From: Membranipora membranacea
Taxonomy: Eukaryota > Bryozoa > Gymnolaemata > Cheilostomatida > Membraniporidae
DNA: 64,000 bases
Direction of reading: 5' to 3'
Assembly (NCBI GenBank): GCA_914767715.1
Contig: OU612071.1
Location: 27,029,681 to 27,093,680, forward strand
Made by a program: the position numbers and the translations under genes. Below the pieces are notes generated by a model, which searched no databases, was not told the origin of the DNA, and was given only the letters and a program-made list of their open reading frames with translations. Each line of letters opens with the position of its first letter. The first letter of the stretch is position 1. Positions 47,104 to 55,711 of the stretch are shown piece by piece.

Positions 47104-47855
47104 TTACTGATGATTGAAGTTTGGGTATCGTCTGGTGTTTGATCGACTTCCATATCGGTTACAGTAGACGCACCACTGGGTGGTGATGCACACCAAGCAC
47201 CAGTTGGTTTTGGTTTTGGTATTAGTTGGAACGGCTATAGCTGGTAAAGATAACGGGTTGGATGTAACTAACTCTGTGTGAGTTATCAGGGTCGCAGGGG
47301 TCTGGGTCACAGAGTCAACATGTTTAGATCTTACATTGGAGATGACTGGAACTGTGTCAGTCTCCATAGGGGTTTTGGAGCGGTGGATTATTGGGCTGTT
47401 AGAGAGATATGTGGCATTGAGCATACCCATGAACTCATCAACTTGGGGAATGGCGGCTTTGGTCAGATTATCTCTCTCTTGGGCCTCGAGGATAGCCTTA
47501 CGGCGATCTTCAATGTTATCCTTGTGATTCCTGTAATTAACTTCTAATTCCCTTTCTTCCTCATCCAGGTGAGCAAGGTGATGCTGCCTGTCATTCAGAG
47601 TGTTTTTAAACTCTGAAAACATCTTCATCAGCTTACGAACTTGCCTGTCAGAATCACTAAGGGGGTCATAAGTAGCAGGCCTTGGGGAGAGTTTTCCGGA
47701 GATGGGGCTTTTCTCTTTTGACTCTGGGCCACAACTGGGGTAGGAGTTGGGTTCAACTCCATCAACGGCGGAGGACTAGCAGTTTGGAGTATGCAACTTA
47801 TATCCTCAAAGTAGTAATTTGCATATCTGTTAGCATAAGGCTTTGTTTGAGCCAA
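47104..47855 (-). pseudogene. Coiled-coil, Ser/Thr/Pro-rich frame (two frames, one shift)
   Basis: The upstream frame 47855-47628 reads ANRYANYYFEDISCILQTAS, then a Pro-rich stretch and KRKAPSPENSPQ. A shift joins it to 47628-47104, which reads DEEERELEVNYRNHKDNIED and RRKAILEAQERDNLTKAAI, a strong coiled coil. A Thr/Pro-rich tail follows. A basic Pro-rich N-terminus followed by a coiled coil would suit a LINE ORF1-like or Gag-like nucleic-acid-binding protein, but no zinc knuckle or RRM is seen. It sits just downstream, in minus sense, of a LINE RT piece, an order that does not fit a single LINE. Function unknown. Confidence 0.35.
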
Positions 47856-47939
47856 TTTATGGATATATTTTTAGTAACTTGGATAGCCGATGTCATTGTC
47901 ACAGGCATTATAAATCAAGGAGTCATCTGCTAATAAACC

Positions 47940-48330
47940 AAGATTACGGTTTTAAACACAAGTAGGGATGTCATTTATAAAAAAAATTAGAATCTGAAGT
48001 GGTCCCAGGACACTGCCCTTGGCGACACCAGAGGTAACATTATGTCAGGTAGATTGCGCTCCATTAACTGTAACACAAATAGTACGGTTTGATAGCTGGT
48101 ATGCTATCCCGTCGGTTGTTGAGGGATAGATTCCAATGGCACGTAGTTTATTGAGCAGCTTCTGTTGTGAGACAACATCGAAAGCTTTGGCGAAATTGAA
48201 TACTGCGGTGACGACCGGTGTTCTTTGGTGCCAGGACTCGATGAGGTAAGTCATTGTACTCAGGAGACAGGAATGTGTATCCCGTCCTAGCTGTTTTCTA
48301 AAACTGGCAGTCAGAATATAGCTCATAATA
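47940..48330 (-). pseudogene. LINE reverse transcriptase fragment (jockey/CR1-like)
   Basis: The minus frame 48326-48045 contains AVFNFAKAFDVVSQQKLLNK, the first catalytic block of a non-LTR reverse transcriptase (D/N-F-x-K-A-F-D). It is followed by LSNRTICVTVNGAQST and, after a stop-containing region, SGVAKGSVLGPL (about 48040-48000) and LLADDSLIY (about 47945-47920), the A-D-D catalytic box. In the first block Asn replaces the usual first Asp of this motif. Only this central part of the polymerase is present, and the copy is dead. Confidence 0.75.
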
Positions 48331-48840
48331 ATCTAAACATACATTAATATCGCGGCAAGTAATGTGTTAAACACTTTAGATACAGTACATGATAAAGCTA
48401 TAGCTCCTGTATCAAGGGAATATTGAAAATTAGAAGCAAGAGGCTTAAAAATATAACATGATATATACACGATGATTCAGTACTCTACAAATTAAAACAA
48501 ATGGCTTACTGATATAATAAAAATTTGGTACTTGCAATGGGTACTTGTTTTTAAATATTTTATAATTCATACTTATTTAATATTTATTACAATACTATAT
48601 TGGTCTGTTTAAATGACAGTTATGGAAACTTCCCATCCCACATGTAATAAATTTTATTCCTTAGTTTCCAAATAACGATTCTCATATGTCACTCAGATCA
48701 ATTTTACTCAAGAATATTTCGGCCTGTTTCTTTTGGAAACTCTTGTGAAATGCATCATCGGATACCATTGAAATCTGCATTTCATTTTCTATTTGTTAGT
48801 TTTACCTTCAATACATTGGCGGCTAGATCTGTCAGCTGTT
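48331..48840. other. No feature seen
   Basis: AT-rich spacer with no recognised element. Confidence 0.4.
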
Positions 48841-49290
48841 GACATCCATTAGGCTGTGGAGACCAAAGTGGGCGCTGTGGCCTGGTATGTTGCACCAACC
48901 ATCTCCTGTTACTTCCACTGGTACCCCTTGAGCTTTAACAACATCTGTCACCTGCTTAAGCTCCCTGTCATGCTCCTTGTTAATCACCCTAACTCATTCA
49001 AAATTTGAGAACATTTCACCTGCGAAAGCCTCACTGGAAATAACAAAAACAGGTTACTTCTAAGTAATAATGGTATTCAGCAGCAGCTTGGACTAAGCGA
49101 CATATTCTGATGGTACGCCCGGTGTAACACAATTCAACGGTATAAATATCGTGCCTTACCACATGGAGATACCCTGCTTGGTGATTGAAAATTGACTTCA
49201 CAGTGTGGGTGGCTATGTGTACTGTGTTGAGTATTTTGAAAAACTGTGCTGCGAAACCTCCGTTGAACGGTATTGCTATGTTCAAAGTCA
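48841..49290 (-). pseudogene. Kolobok-like DNA transposase relic, two exons
   Basis: On the minus strand an exon ending at 49160 with a GTAAGG donor reads NIAIPFNGGFAAQFFKILNT, then HTVKSIFNHQAGYLHVV. A second exon begins after a TTTCCAG acceptor at 49033. After a broken stretch, it gives VEVTGDGWCNIPGHSAHFGL and HSLMD. The G-D-G-x-C-x-x-P-G-H-S-A block with preceding helices matches, in my recollection, the core of Kolobok-type transposases, where the Asp would be catalytic. Stops and a frame change between the blocks show it is inactive. The family name should be checked by profile search. Confidence 0.5.
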
Positions 49291-50942
49291 GGTTGATGGT
49301 TAGGAGAAAACAATAGTTTGCATTGCAGGGAGGGGACTCCTCAACATCTATATATATATATTGGCAATAGCTGTGAAAATATTATTTCAATTGGCAGAAT
49401 CAGGCAACCTCTACGGTATAAGCAACAAGAAGCTGTGATCCCCACAATGCAGTTGTGGTCTGGAACTCCAGAGCACATAAAGGCACACTTTTTTTATCAG
49501 CGTCTGTATGTACGTACAGACCCAATAAATTTTAGCTTGCACATTTTACATTTGTATGAAAATCAATTTCAGACCAATACTGTAAACAGAATCAGATGAG
49601 ATCACAAGTCCATCACAATTGCAGTTTGCAATATTTTTTCGGATAACTTGAGATGTACTGCTATGTTGTCTGGCTCTCCACTCAACACAGGCAAACACTG
49701 ACTCATTCTATTATTGCTATCATGGTTTTAACAAGGGAGAGCTTAGATTACCTTTATGATTGTTTTCACAGAAAATATGCAAAGTTTAGTGTGTATAAAT
49801 ATTAGAGGATTTACATCTACAAAACTTTCCCAATACAATATTCAGTCAAACTCTTGATACATAGAGATACACGCTACACAAGGCCTGCACATACATTATA
49901 AAAGAAACCAGTATGTATGTAATAGCAAGCAATGTGTTAACAAAGGCAACTATTCATGATAGCTGATGTCAGCTTACCAGATGAGAAGTCAGTTAGATCC
50001 GCTACTAAGTGCCAACATGCCTTCAACCGTCGAAGTGTCTCCAGGTGATCAGCTGTTGGAATCAAATGGGAGGGGTTGTGATCAGCTGCCAGAACAAGTT
50101 GTACTGCCGGTTCTTGGTCCAACAAATGATCTATGGCCATATAAGTGGATCGCCATTTTGTTTCACACTCGTTTTGAAAATGTTTCCCTCAATTGCTAGA
50201 GATGCCTACAATATGAATATTAATACAGTTATAGCTGAACTCACAACGCATACATCTCCTGCACCATTTAATCAGTTCTCCGTTTAGAAGAAAATACTTA
50301 ATACATATGTTTGACATTTCTTAAACTACAATTTTTCGAAAATTTGTGGCCAAAAGGTCTATCTATGCTGGCTAGCTGGTGTTGTTTTAGCTTAATTTTC
50401 TTCTCTCCAAACAACTAGTTGCCTAAAAAAAATTGACGGAAAATTGCAGGAAAATAAGTCTATTGTAGCGAAGATAGCAGTTAAGATAGCAGTTTATTGA
50501 TAAATCCGTCAGACAGTTTACAATTGTTTATAAAGGCTCTGTAATTGTAATGGCATATCGTTTAAAACTTTGATACTCGTATGTATAAAACTGCATAAAA
50601 AAATGTACGGTCTTAATTTATGGCATCCTGAGTATGATTTCCTGCAAAAAAGAGTAGCACTGATTCAGAATAAATGTGTATCAAAATTGATAAAATTGTT
50701 AGCTGTATTTTCAATCCCACTACAGACTAAAGAGTGGGCATCAAAAAAATTAGAATTCTTGAAAAAAGGACAGAGCAGTTCCTCTCTATTACTCTGGGTG
50801 GCTGAAAAATACCATAACTCAATATTATACAAAAATATTGGTAATATCAAAGTTTCTATAAAATCGTGTCTTCAAGAATTAGGGGGATCTGTGTATATAG
50901 AAAAAAGTACTGGGGATAAGACACTAGTAATGGTAAATTGTC
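49291..50942. other. No confident gene
   Basis: A 127-codon plus frame at 50570-50953 has NLWHPEYDFLQKRVALIQNK, faintly like the tail of a LINE ORF2 protein, but nothing else supports this. Overlapping frames at 49.9-50.3 kb show no known domain. Confidence 0.3.
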
Positions 50943-50950
50943 AGATTTTG

Positions 50951-51005
50951 TAGGGACGGGACGAGACCAAGACAGCAGCAAAATTTGAGACGAGACCGAG
51001 ACATC
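50951..51005. other. GAGACC-rich flank, possible end of an older hAT element
   Basis: TAGGGACGGGACGAGACC begins here and GAGACGAGACCGAGAC follows. TAGGG fits the loose YARNG start of hAT ends. It may be the 3' terminus of the ZBED-like hAT whose coding exon lies at 55140-55711, now separated from it by the DUF7869 element. This is inference from position and composition. Confidence 0.3.
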
Positions 51006-51032
51006 CGGTCGTCACGGGCAAAAAAGGTCTAT
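51006..51032 (+). repeat. Left terminal inverted repeat
   Basis: CGGTCGTCACGGGC, then six A, then GGTCTAT. It pairs with 54949-54923 read in reverse complement, with one mismatch (G here, A there at the 11th base). Confidence 0.88.
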
Positions 51033-51611
51033 ATGTATTTGCAACGGATATTGCAATGTAAATTAAAACAGACGTAATAGACCATGGCGAGTCCAAATCT
51101 GCGGGAATTATCCCCCTACGCCTAGCGGTTCAAAAGATACAACCCTTACAAAACGGTCTATTTGCACCATGCCACGCCATTGTTCAGGCAAAAATGGTCT
51201 ATTTGTTGCTTTCTCGAGAGGTAAAACACATTGTCACTTTATTTGCACAAAGCTCTTCAAAAGTCATTTAAACAGACTCATCAAGAAGAAAGGTTAGTAG
51301 TTTCTCTCATTTTCATGATTAGTACCAATATTGGACATTGCATCAGTGTATTTTTCATGTGAATGCCGAGCTTAAACATGCTAAGTCAGAAGATGCTAAA
51401 AAATTATAACCTTTGGCGTAAGATGACATCATCGCCTATTACCCAATCAGAATGTAATGATTATTCAGTTCCCTCTCCGCATGCATGTGACCACTTTTTT
51501 GTCCAATGAGATTTCTCGAAATAAGCTCCGCCCACTATTGAGAGAGCACCTGTTACGATCTGCCATTTATTTCACAGCCATCACACAGGAAAGACCTCTA
51601 TTAAATTTACA
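51033..51611 (+). promoter_or_regulatory. Subterminal region and presumed promoter of the DUF7869 gene
   Basis: Holds further GGTCTAT-type motifs at 51077-51083 (reverse), 51155-51161 and 51196-51202. The last is preceded by AGGCAAAAAT, like the terminal repeat itself. These are candidate transposase-binding sites. CCAAT sequences at 51443-51447 and 51503-51507 and a TGACATCA at about 51424 lie within 200 bp of the first ATG and could be promoter elements. No clear TATA box. Confidence 0.5.
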
Positions 51612-54209
51612 ATGATTCCAAACTGCAGTTGTGGACGTTGCACCATCAGTCACAGATTCTTTTGCCAGCCTGCAGGGACATCAAGCAGCTCAGCCTCCTC
51701 TCTCCCAACTCTTTCTATCTCGCTCACGAGAATAGACCAAACTGGTAAGTTACAGACACACATTTATTACGTCAGTTGAAGTTTACAAGTTATTGACATC
51801 AACCTATCATTCTGTCATCCAAAGTTGTGGCTATCTAGTAACCCTGTCCTAATTGATCTATCCTAAACTACTCCAATCTAAATTGTAGACTTAGCAGAGC
51901 GGGGTGAGTTTGGTGAGGGAGCGCGTATTATCAGGGCAAACCCCAGTGCCACTAAGCGGGCAGAAAAGAGACGGTTGGTGAATTCTGGCCAAGCCAAATA
52001 CATCAGCTCATCAGCTCAGGAGTCAGTGCCAAGGCAGTTACGCCAGAGACCTTGCCCTGCAGAGGGTCATCTCAGCCCGGTTTTTAAATGTCACACCATC
52101 ACAGAACCTGAAAGGCAGCAGGCATTAGATGCCTACTGGGGACAAGGAAGACGGGAAGGCCGCTGGGCCTACGAGGCCCAGTCAGTAAGATCGGTAAGTA
52201 CCACCATGTTTCATACGTTCTTACTGTTACGATGTTATCTCTGCCAGTATGTTTGCTTTTGTTTTCTCAAACTTGTTTGTATGTACCGCTTTTACTCCAA
52301 ATCAACTGCCTCTTAATGTTGTGACTGTTCTCTTTCAGAGTGCTCCTGGACGTGTAACATCTAGGAGAAAGTCTGTCTCCAACCAGTATTTTATTACCAT
52401 GGCAGACAACACGCAGAGACGTGTTTGTAAGGAGTTTTACCACTGTACACTCGATGTGTCGTATCACAAGGTTTGTGCCTTCGATAGTTTCTGTTGGAAA
52501 TGAGCTATGAATTATGGGTAACTGTGTCTTTGAATAAAGTCAGAGCTGCTGTTGATTAGCTTCTCCACTAACAGCGTTTGTAACTCTTCACTTATCTCTT
52601 TCAGGCGGCAAGAACTAAGAAGGTGTGTGTCAATAATATCCGGACGCCACCAACCCCTCACACACCAGCAAACAAAGTTTCTGAGATCACCATACGGCTT
52701 GCCAAGGAACGTCTCAGGACTTTTAACAGGTAATTAAGTCTACCCATTGAAAGTTAGATGCAATTGACTCATTGGTGGATTAAGCTGGTACATCAGTTCA
52801 GTCGCTGTAGCTTGTTCATGATTTATGTGAAGCTTGTGCTTACCATCGGTTCTGTTTTTATTTCCCCAGGATACCAGCTCACTACTGCCGAGCAAAGTCA
52901 AAGAAGTTTTATCTAGAGCATGGACTCAATATCCGTATTCTATACGACGATTTCCGAAGCCACTGCCAAGCCATTCCTCCATCAATCAGCTGGTATAGAG
53001 AGTGGTTCAATACAAACACCAACATCGGGTTCTTTATACCCAAGTCAGATCTGTAAGTAGTCCATTCCACTGTAAATTTATGGTAAACTGAGATAGAGTC
53101 TGTATCGTGCGCTTCAATAGATTGGATGCTATTCAGTTATCAATGCTCTTGAGCAAAGTTGCATAATCCAACCTTGTTTTTGTTTTAGCTGTGACCGATG
53201 TATCCAATACGAGCGGGTAGGAGGTGATGCGGCAGCCCATCAGATCCATAAAGACAGAAAAGAGCTGAGTAAGATCGAGAAAGCTGGAGATCGAAGCAAG
53301 CCGAATACCATCAACGTAAGCTTCGATCTCCAGCAGATCATGCAGGTGCCACGCTTGGCAGCGGGCTCTGCCTTTTATAAACGAAAATTAACTCTTTTTA
53401 ACCTTTGTTTTCATGCAACTCTAAGTGATGCCAGTACACATGGTTACTGTTACACCTGGACGGAAGTGGAAGGCATGAGGGGAGGCAATGAAATTGCCTC
53501 GTGTCTCTTCCACTTCCTAACCACAGTACCGTCCCTGATCACAGAAAAAAACATCATTCTGTGGTCAGACGGTTGCGTGGGACAAAACAAGAACCAGATG
53601 GTTGTAGCTGCTCTGCTAGCTGCCATCTCCACTCGACCTGCTCTTGATGGTGAGATCAGCATTGCCATCAAGTACTTTGAGACAGGCCATAGCATGATGG
53701 AGGCCGATGGCATGCATGGTCTCATTGAAAGAGCAGGGAGGGGTGTTGAGCTTGGCACTCCAGACAGCTACTACACGCTCTTCCAGACAGCGAAAGTCAA
53801 GCCGCCTAGATATACCGTGAAGGTGATGGATTTCACAGATTTCCTAAATTTCAGAGAGGTTTCTGAAAGGGCAATCCGTGAAACCTCCCTGATCGGTATA
53901 TCGCAGTGGCATACGATCCGACTCGTAAAGGCTGGGACAGCCATTTCTATGGCTGTCAGTAAGAATTACGAGGCGGATCTGAGACAGGTCAGCTGGAGGA
54001 GGGTTGGGGCACCAGCCAACCTTCGACTGATTAATGCTGCCTATGATAAGCCCCAGCGTGTGTCAAGGCTAAAGCTCAAAGACTGCCTGGAGCTCGTTGA
54101 TAAGCTTGCGAATCATCGTGTAGCCAGGCAGTTCTTTGAGGGGCTTGTCAGGGACCAGGAGCGCCTGTATCCTGCTGTGGCAGAGCAGACTCAGGAGGAT
54201 GACATCTGA
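51612..54209 (+). CDS. DUF7869-type protein, candidate transposase (six exons)
   Basis: Exons 51612-51744, 51889-52193, 52339-52470, 52605-52729, 52870-53052 and 53189-54209 sum to 1,899 nt: 632 residues plus TGA. All five introns (134-145 nt) have GT-AG ends and phases agree. The protein opens MIPNCSCGRC. A conserved N-terminal half includes VCKEFYHCTLDVSYHK (about 175-190) and IPAHYCRAKSKKFYLE (about 233-248). Next come IPKSDLCDRC (Cys 294 and 297, possible metal site) and a charged linker. The DUF7869 core follows, with NVSFDLQQIMQVPRL (Asp 339), ILWSDGCVGQNKN (Asp 420) and GHSMMEADGMH (Glu 464, Asp 466). Three acidic residues on predicted strand ends, spaced 80 and 43 apart, fit an RNase H-fold nuclease; this is inference, since the domain is officially of unknown function. 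Residues about 500-632 form a basic, helical tail. No frameshift or stop was seen. The first ATG was chosen because it lies in frame with a good donor; an upstream untranslated exon is possible. Confidence 0.85.
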
Positions 54210-54440
54210 TGTCATCCTAGCCCCTGGTTCTGGAAGAGTATACGGAATTGACGGAACCAAAGTTCATGGTGTACAGTAGCCTATGTACTAGCATCACTTA
54301 GAGTTGCATTTTTATTGATAATGATTATTTTTTACAGTATTGTTGTTTTCTATTGAATTTTTGCTTGGTTAGCTGATTTTCTTTGTTTTGTTTTTTGTTT
54401 TTTTGTTATGTTTAAATTTCCATTTGATAGAAAAATAAAA
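54210..54440 (+). terminator. 3' untranslated region with AATAAA
   Basis: AATAAA at 54434-54439, 225 nt past the stop codon, lies inside the transposon and follows a T-rich stretch. It would end the DUF7869 transcript before the right inverted repeat. Confidence 0.65.
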
Positions 54441-54922
54441 TGGAAAATGACACCCTTACTTCAAACATTGTGTAGTATTTCTGACTGTGGTTTTACTCAG
54501 AACAAGTAAATAGATCTGGTAATAGCACCTTTGGGATTGTCTCCCCTGTGCGGGATGGTTATGAGTTGATAAAAGTTTGATGAGGTTGGCATAAATGGAC
54601 AAGGTGGTGTGTTGCTGCAATAAAATGACACATAGACCGTTTTTGTTTGTCAATTCTGGCCAGCTGCTGTGTTGGACTTAAGGCAAAAAGGTCTGTTTGC
54701 ATGCAGATAGACCATTCTCGCTTGTAACTTCGGGGGTATTTTCGTTTTTTGCGCGTTACGCGCAAGTGCCTTTACTGATCCACACAAGTTTGGTATTGAA
54801 TGAAAGCCTGAAAATAGCTTAATAGACTAGCAGTTGAGTTTTTTTGAAATAATAAAATGAATAATTGAAAACCATTGTTGACTCAGAAAAAACGTATTAT
54901 TATATAATATAAAAAAATACAG
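54441..54922. other. Right subterminal region with motif cluster and small hairpin
   Basis: ATAGACC (reverse GGTCTAT) at 54632-54638 and 54707-54713, and GGTCTGTTTG at 54690-54699 preceded by AGGCAAAAA, mirror the left end. A TTGCGCG-TTA-CGCGCAA hairpin lies at about 54749-54765. Spacing differs from the left end, so the two ends are not symmetric. Confidence 0.65.
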
Positions 54923-54949
54923 ATAGACCTTTTTTGCCTGTGACGACCG
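54923..54949 (-). repeat. Right terminal inverted repeat
   Basis: Reverse complement matches 51006-51032 at 26 of 27 positions. The innermost bases are ATAGACC and the outermost are GTGACGACCG. Confidence 0.88.
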
Positions 54950-55139
54950 CTGATGCGTATAAAATTGAAAACTGCCACTTGGCATCTTGAAATTAAATAT
55001 GATACAGAAACAACTTATTATTTTTATATTAGATACAAAACACAGGTTACAATACAAATTGACAAATGAAAACATTAAACATGGTAGAAATCCATATACA
55101 TCAATTACCCACAGGCCAAATCTATACAACTGTTATGAT

Positions 55140-55711
55140 TCACTCTCTAAGCTTGTAGTTTCTATTAAGAAAAACAAGCATGTTGACAACATCAGGTGCA
55201 ATGCAGTTGCGCTTTTCAGACATAATGTCACCTGTGGTGCTAAACACCCTCTCTGAAGGCACTGATGTGCCCTGAAGACACAGATGGGGCACTGCAAATT
55301 TATACAGTAGTGGTAGTTGATGTGCATGTGATCTTTACCAATCCATTGGGTTATCCTTCATCGAACAGCCCTTCATATGTTTATAGGTGGCCCGCTCAAG
55401 GCTGGGAGAATCCATTGCATCACCATCAGCTGCTGTAATAGGATTAAACTCAGGCAAAAGAGATGACAACAGGCATTGCTCACTCTCAGTGTTGTCCTGT
55501 TCAGGTTCTACTCGGACTGGTGTCAGGGGCTGCGCGTCCACCTGGAAGGAGGATATTACAGCGTTGTATGTTTTATCTCGTTGTTCTTGGGATATATGAG
55601 TCAAGTTGTCCTCTTTTACGTCAAGAAAAGACAACTCACAACAAATACCGCTTGATTTTTTGTGATATTTTAGATCCGAGCTTGGAACATGGGATTGATC
55701 CTCATCCATTC
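55140..55711 (-). pseudogene. ZBED-like hAT transposase C-terminal exon, one in-frame stop
   Basis: After a CCTATAG acceptor (exon begins at 55711) the minus strand reads MDEDQSHVPSSDLKYHKK, continues through an acidic spacer and reaches KDNPMDW. A TAA at 55335-55337 follows, after which the same frame resumes with LPLLYKFAVPHLCLQGTSVP, SERVFSTTGDIMSEKRN and VVNMLVFLNRNYKLRE and ends at TGA 55140-55142. The P-L-x-Y-K-x-A, T-S-V-P-S-E-R-V-F-S and K-R-N blocks define the hAT dimerisation domain of the ZBED1-like group. With a single stop the exon is only lightly damaged. The segment 55607-55711 is also present in copy A (20432-20545), so the exon straddles the left end of the A/B homology. Confidence 0.8.

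Larger units (their letters stand above)
51006..54949 (+). mobile_element. TIR transposon carrying a DUF7869 gene
   Basis: A 3,944-bp unit bounded by 27-bp terminal inverted repeats with one mismatch (51006-51032 and 54923-54949; both start CGGTCGTCAC and end AAAAAAGGTCTAT). Inside lie clustered copies of GGTCTAT/ATAGACC within about 200 bp of the left end and 320 bp of the right end. One gene, with six exons and intact splice sites, and its AATAAA both fall within the repeats. The only substantial gene is the DUF7869 protein, so it is the candidate transposase. An exact target duplication is not visible: the flanks read GACATC on the left and CTGATG on the right. The terminus could therefore differ by a few bases, or the insertion is old enough to have lost it. 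Which named DNA transposon superfamily it belongs to, if any, is unresolved. Confidence 0.8.

Noticed and set aside
53450-53758. Minus-strand 102-codon frame inside DUF7869 exon 6
   Set aside because: Antisense of the real exon with no motif.
51612-54209. Reading the DUF7869 gene as a single-exon frame 53340-54209
   Set aside because: Five upstream exons with matching phases extend it to 632 residues and start before the family core; the internal ATG would cut off the first candidate catalytic Asp.
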